Assembly: GCA_966424055.1 (NCBI GenBank) | Contig: CBJLMB010000013.1 | Span: 1-64,000, forward strand | Length of the DNA stretch: 64,000 bases | From: Deminuibacter sp966424055 | GTDB lineage: Bacteria > Bacteroidota > Bacteroidia > Chitinophagales > Chitinophagaceae | Direction: 5' to 3' | Part shown: positions 19,101-27,100 of the stretch, in pieces | How the letters are laid out: every line of letters begins with the position of its first letter | How positions within the stretch are numbered: the first letter of the stretch is position 1 | Notes under the pieces: model-generated | The model's input: only the letters and a program-made list of their open reading frames with translations | Databases searched by the model: none | What the model was told of the DNA's origin: nothing | Position numbers and translations under genes: made by a program

Positions 19101-22100
19101 AAAGCAGAAGACCTGGCCGCATGCGTATCTGTATTTAAATCAAAAAAAGCTGCCGAACAATTTATCAGCAAGGTAATGGATACTGTAAAGCAACATTACT
19201 ACAGGTTACAGGTGGAAGCTATTCCCTTCCGCTGGCGGTTTACTTACCAGCTGGGTTACATGAAAGACAATGAGCTGCTGTTCCAGAGCAACAATGAATA
19301 TTCAAGCCAGGAAGAAGCCCTGCAAAAGGCCCGCCAGTTCAGTGCCGGCATCACAGATGCACGGTTTGAAACAATAGCAGGCCGCTATTCACTGGAATCA
19401 CCCGATGCATCCGTTGGTATACTTACCTGCACTTTTGCAGGCGATGATATTACGCAGGTACAGGACAATACGGAAAAGGAGAAAAAAGCCGGACAACTGT
19501 TTGAGCTGCGTAAGGAGATCAACCGGAAAAGCAGTGATCCTGATCCTGCGCGGTTCAGCGAAAACATTGCTATTCACGAAGTGTCAAAAACCGGTGCCTA
19601 TGTGTACCGCCTGGTAAACAGGGCACACCCTGTTGCCTGGCACAAACTTCCCCCCGGCGCTGATGCCGCCACTGAATGCAAAACACTACTGAACAATGCC
19701 CGTAACGGTTATACAATAGCAGAGCTGGATCTTGGTGGCAATATTATTGTTCCTTATACCAACAATATAGGTGATACAGTGTATCATTATGTTTTGCGTA
19801 TCCTTAAACCGGTAGGTGTGCTGCCTGAAGGAACGGTGCTGTTTGAAAGTATAACCGGCTACAGCGATCCTGGCAGCGCCGCTGCCGCTTTTGATGCAGC
19901 GCTTCCTTTCATCATGGATAAAGCGATTAGCGAAACCAGTTATGGCGAGGATAGTTTTATCAGTCTTTCTCCTTTGCCCGGCACGGCTTTTACGTATACT
20001 TCTTCTCAAACCATTGCTTTTGTTCCGGAAGAAACAAAGAACCTGCTGGGGACAGATGCTGTTGCGATAATAGCCGCATTGGTAAAGGTAGCCAAAGCTT
20101 ATCCCATCAGGCGTGTAGCAAAATGCACGGCTGAATACATACAACGTTTTGGTGATAGTGGTTGTACAGCTCAACCTGCCGCGACAGCTTGTATAAACGC
20201 CCAAACAGATGATGGCTATTATTTTGTTTTATACAACAAAGACACGGATACGGAAGACTGGCAAAGCACGGTTACGTACAATACAGCAACAGATGCACGG
20301 CAGGCATTTTATTTCTTCAGCCTGCTGCTGTTGTACAGGGGAAACTACCACGCGGATAGCTGCGACGGAAAAATTTACCTGCGTGAAGTGCTGGCAGAAA
20401 GTACCCGGCGTTTTGTTACCGCAGATGATGCCTGGGGCGCAGCAGGCATTGAAAGGATGATCTGTGTAGCCCAGTCTGACAAGGCATTCCAGCCACTGGT
20501 GAACAAAGAAGACTGCAGCTATACTTTTTCATTGGCCTGCAGTGGTGTGCCGGCCCTGCACCCCTGCCATTACCGGTCGCAAAGCAAAAGAGACCAGGTG
20601 ATGCAGGCGCTTTATGCAGCAGCAAGATCTTTTATCACTGACCGGTTGTTCAGCATTACAACGGAAGGGCAAAACCAGGTGTTGTACGGTATAGACAGCA
20701 AGCCGCTGGCAATTGTTCCGGCAACACAGCAACCTGCCTGTGTGCAGGTGCTGGATTTAATCAACTATGTATACTGCGATCAATATTATTATACGGGAGA
20801 AAATAGTGGCTTTTATCTGGGGCGCTCTGCAAATGACTGGCTAGCAAAACCGTATGACAGTACGCTGTCGCAGGCACAATGGAAAAAAGCGCTGCTGCAG
20901 TTGGCTTTTTATTTCCCGGTGGTGAAAAATGAGCAAGGCCGTTTTTGTGTGGCTATTCGGCTGCCCGGGTTTAACCAGCTGCCTGATGATACGCCCTGTT
21001 CCTGCGGGTGCAGCGAGGAAGATACCGATGCCTGCCAGGTAGCCTGGAAAAGCCGTTGTTGCTATGATAACTGTAGCAGCGCTATGGAACAGTTCAGCAC
21101 AATAGCCAGGCAACTGCTGGTATACGCGAACTACCAGCCGGTTTTTGATTGCTGTGGCTGCACTTTCGGTATTGCATTGCAACTGCCGGAAAATATTATT
21201 GCTTATAACCCCCAGCATTATACAACCCCCGATATGGTGTGCGCTGCCATCGAACGCAGCAAAGACTGTATCAATAGTGAAGGTTTGCATGTGGTAGAGC
21301 ACGTTCTGCTGCGGCCCCGCTGCGAAGAAGATTACCAGTGCAACCTGTTTGCAGGCGACAGCAGTGCGCCGGATTGTTATTTTGAGTGGCGCGATCCTGG
21401 TGCAGCATCTTCTGTATGTTATGTGCCTGGCAATGATCCGTTTTCTTTTATTGCCACTGTGGTGATGCCTGGCTGGCCTGCACGTTTTCGTAAAAAAGAA
21501 AACCGTCTCCTGGTTGAAAACCTGCTGAACAGGGAGGCGCCCGCCCATGTATTGCTGCGGGTATTGTGGCTTGCACCACAGGATTTTTGCAGGTTTGAAC
21601 ACCAGTTCAAGGAATGGAACAGGTGGCTGGCTAAAAAAGATACCTGCAGCGATTTTACGCTCTGCCATTTTATGCAGCTGTTGTTCCAGTCCTCTTTCGC
21701 CTGCCTGGATGAATGTACTGACTGCACACCTTGTACAGATACAGCAACTGTAACACCCTGTACTGAATACCGGCGCTCGATTGCCGCAGCCAGTGACCCG
21801 GATGCAGCACTAAACCAGGTGAACAGGTTGTTTGGATGGCAGGTAATGGATTGCTCCGGCGGCAGAACGAACAATATTGCACTGCAAGCAGGTAAACCTG
21901 TCAACACTGAAACAATACAGCAGCCCGTTGAGCAGCAAAATGAAACGGTCAATCCAAAACAAATGTCCAGGCTGGTGAACAACCGTTTAACGCAGTACAA
22001 AAAAAATATTGAGCCTGTTACTGCTAAAATACCCGGAACGCAACTGGCTGGCCAGGTAAATAGTTTTCTTGCAGATCCGGATGCTTCTGCAGAAAAACTG

Positions 22101-22388
22101 AACCAGCTGACAACGCTGGTGCTGCAGCAAACCTCAGCTACGGGTATTCCGGCACTGGATACAGGCGAAAAAGATACATTGATGCAAAACCTGTTCGCTT
22201 ATTATCTGGACAAGGCTTTATTCAAAAATGCCCCTGTAGCAGATATACAAGCCATAAGCAGCAGCATCAGCCTGCTGAAAGAACAGCATTTCGATATACC
22301 AACTATCCGGCAATACTGGTCGCCCGAACAATGGCAGCAGGATGCATCTCCTGCTGCGATGGATACGATCAGGCAATTGCTACAATAA
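16140..22388 (+). CDS. Giant baseplate protein with inserted repeat modules (Pvc12-like)
   Basis: A 2082-aa protein at the Pvc12/Afp12 position. I chose the ATG at 16140, 11 bases after the previous stop; the open frame extends upstream to 16074 but would overlap that gene. The N-terminus (about residues 1-330: YLGELTGQVWTDYNVHDPGI, then LEVLLYAVLDLGYRA) is the typical wedge start. Residues about 540-620 and 735-1470 contain many roughly 60-90-residue segments of the form Y-x-F/Y-x-L, polar turn, SxxYxSxxxA, helix, resembling YegP/DUF1508 modules. Cysteine clusters occur near residues 1615-1650 (SCGCSEED; SRCCYDNCSS), 1720-1745, and 1855-1885 (CLDECTDCTPC). The last 150 residues are helical. 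Baseplate role is supported by family and order; the repeats are described separately. Confidence 0.87.
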   Translation: MQINIPNNTISRNNAGFPGYLDFNTLRSRSIDYLGELTGQVWTDYNVHDPGITILEVLLYAVLDLGYRASLPAADIFARDPAGAGGEDNFFTPAQILGCNPLTITDYRKLLVDIDGVRNAWLQVANDELLPGKPAMPGQDCSSYFNYINGLYHVLLELEDGVTNTQPVIDHVKKALQSCRNFCEDFIDIRVLCKLDIGICADVELEAGVDAAQVYQDIAVKLSQFFSPAPRFYTLQELLSKNKPIETIFAGRPLQLNNSHGFVDADELEQIPFRTEIHLSDVYAILLEVAGVKTVKRLRVRSCDDQQVYQDNWKLVLPANYLPRFSVTCSGFAFYRNGIQLPVTVDQGYLELILQDHTKTLKAAAYLDSPVPQGVYRKDLGDYYSIQNEFPRVYGIGDGGLPKSASVQRQAQALQLKGYLLFFDQLLADYLMQLKNIRSLFSLQAAPDKGLAHTYFVGLPGAVPGFDQLQHGTAETGDGTSIGKNGDILAWPVRRDTWMQLVENANPAEPLIGEAMATCHFANSVQRDTAIAQWQTDFAAGNIVQYAVLALPDGSFVYYFTGTSTETVLVSRRLFKSEKEASDAAVLFIYLGNAYENYKGYYAAEADWFGFQVELSLASYLDNLQQLVENKSQYTSRRDAFLNHLLARFAEQFTDYALLWYGFTAPDQLPAAVVAGKERFLTNYPDLSSNRGRAYDYVRNGWDNDNISGFEKRVKALAGIENWNRRGLCNFEVFKYEDDYSVRFDIAGFHFFDTTAAYEGVEEATAAVQHIFDALSDKNAYIIQRTEPEGLYRICLRYDAEHLATYPEQLAAEQEAQDLCTHLQRIFSASVTAQDVMISQYIYRIRLNNDAGEQIRLSKKAYDSEAAAYAEAISELKQVNDAEKWEMAADAAAPTGKFCADNRKTPERFIDIDRFKILTGNTILGKPDKFTYELLDNNNLFHFRALAEFASEKQARSGAYRLLMLLPARDNYTIVNEKDSYTIIVKEKAEDLAACVSVFKSKKAAEQFISKVMDTVKQHYYRLQVEAIPFRWRFTYQLGYMKDNELLFQSNNEYSSQEEALQKARQFSAGITDARFETIAGRYSLESPDASVGILTCTFAGDDITQVQDNTEKEKKAGQLFELRKEINRKSSDPDPARFSENIAIHEVSKTGAYVYRLVNRAHPVAWHKLPPGADAATECKTLLNNARNGYTIAELDLGGNIIVPYTNNIGDTVYHYVLRILKPVGVLPEGTVLFESITGYSDPGSAAAAFDAALPFIMDKAISETSYGEDSFISLSPLPGTAFTYTSSQTIAFVPEETKNLLGTDAVAIIAALVKVAKAYPIRRVAKCTAEYIQRFGDSGCTAQPAATACINAQTDDGYYFVLYNKDTDTEDWQSTVTYNTATDARQAFYFFSLLLLYRGNYHADSCDGKIYLREVLAESTRRFVTADDAWGAAGIERMICVAQSDKAFQPLVNKEDCSYTFSLACSGVPALHPCHYRSQSKRDQVMQALYAAARSFITDRLFSITTEGQNQVLYGIDSKPLAIVPATQQPACVQVLDLINYVYCDQYYYTGENSGFYLGRSANDWLAKPYDSTLSQAQWKKALLQLAFYFPVVKNEQGRFCVAIRLPGFNQLPDDTPCSCGCSEEDTDACQVAWKSRCCYDNCSSAMEQFSTIARQLLVYANYQPVFDCCGCTFGIALQLPENIIAYNPQHYTTPDMVCAAIERSKDCINSEGLHVVEHVLLRPRCEEDYQCNLFAGDSSAPDCYFEWRDPGAASSVCYVPGNDPFSFIATVVMPGWPARFRKKENRLLVENLLNREAPAHVLLRVLWLAPQDFCRFEHQFKEWNRWLAKKDTCSDFTLCHFMQLLFQSSFACLDECTDCTPCTDTATVTPCTEYRRSIAAASDPDAALNQVNRLFGWQVMDCSGGRTNNIALQAGKPVNTETIQQPVEQQNETVNPKQMSRLVNNRLTQYKKNIEPVTAKIPGTQLAGQVNSFLADPDASAEKLNQLTTLVLQQTSATGIPALDTGEKDTLMQNLFAYYLDKALFKNAPVADIQAISSSISLLKEQHFDIPTIRQYWSPEQWQQDASPAAMDTIRQLLQ

Positions 22389-22394
22389 CAGTAT

Positions 22395-24047
22395 ATGACA
22401 CATATCGTCAATAAACAACTGATCCACCTGAAGATCGCTACACAGAAAGATGCATTCCGCATACAGCATCTGCTGAGCGATCACTACTGGAAAGAGCTGG
22501 TGCCCCTGCTGAAAACCTGCCTGGATGCCTGTACAAATGAGGAGGAGCTGCTATACCTGGACCAGCTGGAAATTGACCTGGGCAATATTTGTATGGATGA
22601 GCTGGAACAAACAGCCTGGGATCATTTTTTTCTGCAGCGAATGGAAAAAATGATAAAAGAACAATTGATCACTGCCATCGGCAGGCAGCAAAGGAAACCG
22701 GAAAAGCGTGTATTGGGTATAGCCAGGCAATGGCTGTTTTATATGGAAAAAGGTTATTTGTACTGGAACACCCTTCATGCGGATGCTGCCTGGCAACAGC
22801 AGGTGCTGGAAGCGCTGGCGGTGGATATAGATGCTGTTACATCGCTGAGGCAATTGCTGGTTAGCAATGAACATGCACGTTGGCGTATAGTGTTGCAACA
22901 TGATGCGATTTTTTTGCAGCACCTCGTCGCTGCCGTTACAGCCCAAAGACAATCGCAGCTGGCTTTGGCTATAGATGAACTGGTGCAGCTGGAAGTGTGG
23001 GTAAAGGAAGAAATGCAGCAACCAGGTATTCCCATCACTGTGCTGCAACAGCAATGCTGGCAGCAGGTATTATGGAGAGTGGCACTGGCGCCTCAGCAGC
23101 AGGCAACAGAAAATATCATCCGTTTTTTTCTTGAAGAGCGGCTGCGTCCTTTATCACCGGTTTTATGGGAGCCGTTGATAGAAAAACAGCACTGGCCATT
23201 ATTGCAACAGCTATTGCAGCAGCAGCTGGTCGCGGCAAAAACTGCGGGGCATCCCGCTGAATCATACCCGGTGACCAAGCCAGGAAGCCTGCAGGAAAAT
23301 GCAGAAGAGGGAGCACCTGTTGCCGGGGCTAGCAGGGCGGAAGAACCGTTATCTGCTGAAAATACAGGTGATCAGGATGTTGTGATAAATACAGGTGGAA
23401 TGGAAGATGCCGGAACCCTCCATAACACTGTGGCTACTGCTCCTGGAAAAATAGCGACAAAGGAGCAGGAGGATCCCATGCACTCGCTGCCTCCCTATAC
23501 AGCGCCTGCAATGATCCCTGCTTTTGATATAGATGAGGCTGATACGGTATTTGTATCCAATGCGGGGTTGGTGCTGATCCATCCTTTCCTGCACCAGCTG
23601 ATGAAGCGGTTACAGCTGGTGGCAGAAAAAAAATTTGTCAGTACAGCAGCACAGCAAAAAGCAGTGCTCCTGCTGCATTACCTGGCTACAGGTGAAACAG
23701 CTCCGCAGGAACATGCACTGGTAATACCCAAATTATTGTGTAATCATGCCCTGCAGCTGCCCGTGCTTCCCCAGCAATTGGATGATGCGGAGCTGGTGGA
23801 AGCGGAAGACCTGCTGGCAGCCGTTATCCAGCAATGGGATAAAATAAAAAATACTTCTGTGGCCGCATTAAGGGAAGGTTTTTTGCAGCGCAAAGGAAAA
23901 TTGTATAAAAAACAGGATCAGCTTTTCCTCAGGGTGGAAAGCGGCGCTATTGATGTGCTGCTCGATTACCTGCCCTGGGGATGGAATATTAATACGGTAA
24001 TGCTACCCTGGCTGAAAGAAATAATAAAAGTGGAATGGAGAACTTGA
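22395..24047 (+). CDS. Contractile injection system tape-measure protein
   Basis: A 550-aa CIS tape-measure family protein. The N-terminus reads HIVNKQLIHLKIATQKDAFR, then LLSDHYWKELVPLLKTCLDA, and the conserved pattern QLEIDLGNI follows. The C-terminal block after residue 375 (VSNAGLVLIHPFLHQLMKRL, then QKAVLLLHYLATGETAPQEH, then IPKLLCNHALQLPV) is diagnostic of this family, which includes Afp14/Pvc14. A low-complexity Gly/Glu/Ala linker of about 90 residues separates the halves. Tape-measure proteins set tube length during assembly. The gene starts six bases after the Pvc12-like stop and is followed by a repeat-filled gap. Confidence 0.92.
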   Translation: MTHIVNKQLIHLKIATQKDAFRIQHLLSDHYWKELVPLLKTCLDACTNEEELLYLDQLEIDLGNICMDELEQTAWDHFFLQRMEKMIKEQLITAIGRQQRKPEKRVLGIARQWLFYMEKGYLYWNTLHADAAWQQQVLEALAVDIDAVTSLRQLLVSNEHARWRIVLQHDAIFLQHLVAAVTAQRQSQLALAIDELVQLEVWVKEEMQQPGIPITVLQQQCWQQVLWRVALAPQQQATENIIRFFLEERLRPLSPVLWEPLIEKQHWPLLQQLLQQQLVAAKTAGHPAESYPVTKPGSLQENAEEGAPVAGASRAEEPLSAENTGDQDVVINTGGMEDAGTLHNTVATAPGKIATKEQEDPMHSLPPYTAPAMIPAFDIDEADTVFVSNAGLVLIHPFLHQLMKRLQLVAEKKFVSTAAQQKAVLLLHYLATGETAPQEHALVIPKLLCNHALQLPVLPQQLDDAELVEAEDLLAAVIQQWDKIKNTSVAALREGFLQRKGKLYKKQDQLFLRVESGAIDVLLDYLPWGWNINTVMLPWLKEIIKVEWRT

Positions 24048-24050
24048 ATA

Positions 24051-24141
24051 TGTACGAGGTACGATGTGAGATGTACGATGTGGGTGGATGTGCAATGTGT
24101 GTGGGTGCATGATGTGTGATGGGAGATGTGTGATGTGTGAG
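24051..24141. repeat. GATGTG-word repeat island
   Basis: Between the tape-measure and first DUF4157 genes the + strand is a run of degenerate GATGTG/GATGTGTG words, purine- and GT-rich and almost devoid of C. It has no coding capacity worth noting. It may separate the structural operon from the cargo genes or reflect local slippage. Confidence 0.75.
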
Positions 24142-24174
24142 AAAGAACGATTGATTCAATGATACAATACTACA

Positions 24175-27100
24175 ATGAAAGCGCCTGAATCTTCTACAGC
24201 TGCTTCGCGGGCAGCGCAGGTGCAGCGGAAAGCTGCAGGCTCCTTTTTTAAAAAAGGAGAAGGGGCTTTCTTTGGCAAGAACGATCAGCCGGCTTTTTTT
24301 GAGCAGGCTGCATCTTCAACAAAACAGGCGGCTGTGCAAACCAGGTTGTCTGTCGGCGCTCCTGGTGATACTTATGAAAAAGAAGCCGATTCCATGGCGG
24401 ACAAAGTAGTGCAGCGGTTAAGCGAACCCCATTCTGTTCAGGCCAAGGCCATAGCACCAGTGGGCGCAATTACACCGCTGGTACAAACGAAATGTGCGGC
24501 CTGCGAGAAGGAAGAGCAACTGCAGAAGAAAGAAGAAGAGCAGGAGCCCCTGCGGCGAAAACCCATTTTTGAATCCGAAGCAAAACCTTTTGCTGAAGAA
24601 CATGTACAACGAAAATGCGCTGCCTGTGAAAAGGAAGAACACCTGCAAAAAAAAGCCATCCTGCCGCAACGTGTTTCTTATACTCCACCGGTGAGCGGCA
24701 GCGGGGATACTACTGTACAAAGATGTGCTGCCTGTGAGAAAGAAGAGAAGTTACAGAAATCCGAAGAGGATGCGATGCAGGAAGAACCATTACAACGCAA
24801 ACCGGTTTTTGAAGATAAATTGCCGGGGTTGCAGAAACTGGCTATACAGCGTAAATGTGCAGCCTGCGAAGCAAAGGAAAAAGAAGAAAAAGGCATACAG
24901 CGGAAATCTTTTAATAGCAGTGCTGTATCATCTGGTAGTGTAGAACAAACTTTGAATACATCAAAGGGAGGCGGGGCTGCTTTACCGGGATCATTGCGCA
25001 GCAATATGGAATCTGCCTTTGGCAGCGATTTCAGCGGTGTGCGTATACATACCGATAGCAGGGCGATACAAATGAGCACCGATCTCCGCGCGCATGCATT
25101 TACACATGGAAATGATATTTATTTCAACCAGGGCAAATACGATACACAAACAGCAGCCGGTAAGCATCTGCTTGCCCATGAACTGACACATGTGGTACAA
25201 CAGGGTTTTGCCCCCAGGGTACCGCAGGTACAGCGAAGCCCATGGGACGATTTTGTTGACACGGTATCCGATGCGGCAGACGCAACTGGAGAGGCATTGA
25301 GCAATGCTGGTCATGCAGTGGCAGATACTGCTTCAGCAGCCGGCTCTGCTATTTATAATGCAGGACAGACAGCATATAATTATGGCGCAGCCGGTGTGCA
25401 TGCTGCCGGTGATGCATTAGCTTCTGCCGGCGAAACCATTTATAATTATGGTGCTGCCGGTGTAGAGGCTTTGGGTGAGGCCGCGACTGCGGCTGCAGAC
25501 TGGCTGGCTTCTGAAGCCGGCGCTGCACTGAAAAGCTTTGTCGCTTTGTTTGGCGGCAGCATAAGTATCAGCAGTGCAGGACTGGAAATAACCCTTCCCA
25601 GGATGTGTCCTATCGATGCCATGCCTTTTTCACGCAAGCTGAAAACGATGCAGAAAAAGTTTATGGTGCCTGTGCTCAGGTTGCCCATTGCGCCCGGTAT
25701 ATTCGTAACAGGACAGGTAGGCCTTACAGGAAGCTTGCAGCCGGAGATACAGTTGCAGCTCGGTCCTTTCTGTCTGAACGGTGGGCATATCCTCATCAAC
25801 CCGCTCACCAGCAGTTATAGTATCAGCGGCAGTGTCAGCTTTACAGGTGCTGCCGCACTGGGCGCTGAATTAAGGGGAGGTGTACGCGGTGAACTGGGCC
25901 TGGATGGTGTAGTGGTAGTGGGTGGCGTACCTATTCCCATCAAAATACCATTGCTGGGTGTGGAAGGCGGCCTGGCAGGCCTGGTACGTGGCATTGGTGC
26001 CGGTACATACGAGCTGGGAGGAAGTTTGATGTACAGTGGTGGTACTATTACTGCAACCAGTGCGCAAAGACTGGATATAGGGCTTGCCGGCGATTTGTAC
26101 GCAGGCGCTTATGCACAGCTGGATGTGCTGGGTAAAAATCTTTGCCGCATCTACTGGCAGCCATATGAATGGCATGGCGGCATTGCAGGCTCTATCGGGC
26201 TATCTGCAGACCTGGCCATTACTACAGGCGGTTTCCCTTCCATTAGCCTGGGCCTGGACGCACCTTCGTTCGATAGTATTCCTTTTGACCAGATACCACT
26301 GGCAATAAGCAGGGAAGGATTTTCAGATGATTGTCCTATCAAAGATAAAATATGTGAACTGCTGGATGCACTGGGTTTATTACCTTCTAAAAATGGCGGC
26401 TCCTGGGATTGGGCTGCAACAGGGCATGGCGGCACTTATGGCCCCGGTGCCCGGTTGGGCGGGCCGCTGGATGTTTACCAGCGTGATCCGAAAATTACCA
26501 GCGGATCAACCTGCAGGGGCGCCTGCGGACCGAACTGCGATACCTGTGAGCATCATGCAACTTATTCCTATGTAGACCCTGTATCAGGCGAAACCTGGCA
26601 GTATACCAATTTTGAAGACTGTAATTCCAATGACGGATGCCGCGAGCATGATGCGGCATTTGACTGGGCTGCCGATAAAAAAGGCGAAACAGGTAAATGG
26701 GCCATTATCATGCCCTGGCATATGGCGGCGAATATTGAATGCACTTGTCACAATCTCGCCGGTAACTGCATGGCCTGGATCGCTGGTTTGCCGCCCTACG
26801 ATATGAAAATGTTTTTTGCTGATACGGCTGTAAAGGTCAGCAGTACAGCGCCGCCATCTCTTCCACCGGTGGGGCCGGGTGTTACACATTCCAGCCAGCC
26901 CATTGGTGAATGGGGTCCCGATTTTTATCATTATAGCGCAAAACCACCCAGCGGAAATTTCAAGGCAGGTGGTGAACGGTGGACAGATTACCACACCAAT
27001 TGCAGGGCCGAAGCACAGGCAGCAACAGGTGTTGGGGATGCATTCAGTTATATATCTGTGCTATCAGATAAAGTGGCTGATAAATACCTGAACCGCGGCC

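Noticed and set aside
20841..21668. Long antisense frame inside the Pvc12-like gene (275 codons)
   Set aside because: Fully contained in a supported gene on the other strand; its composition (His, Arg, Gln, Cys rich) is that of a shadow frame.
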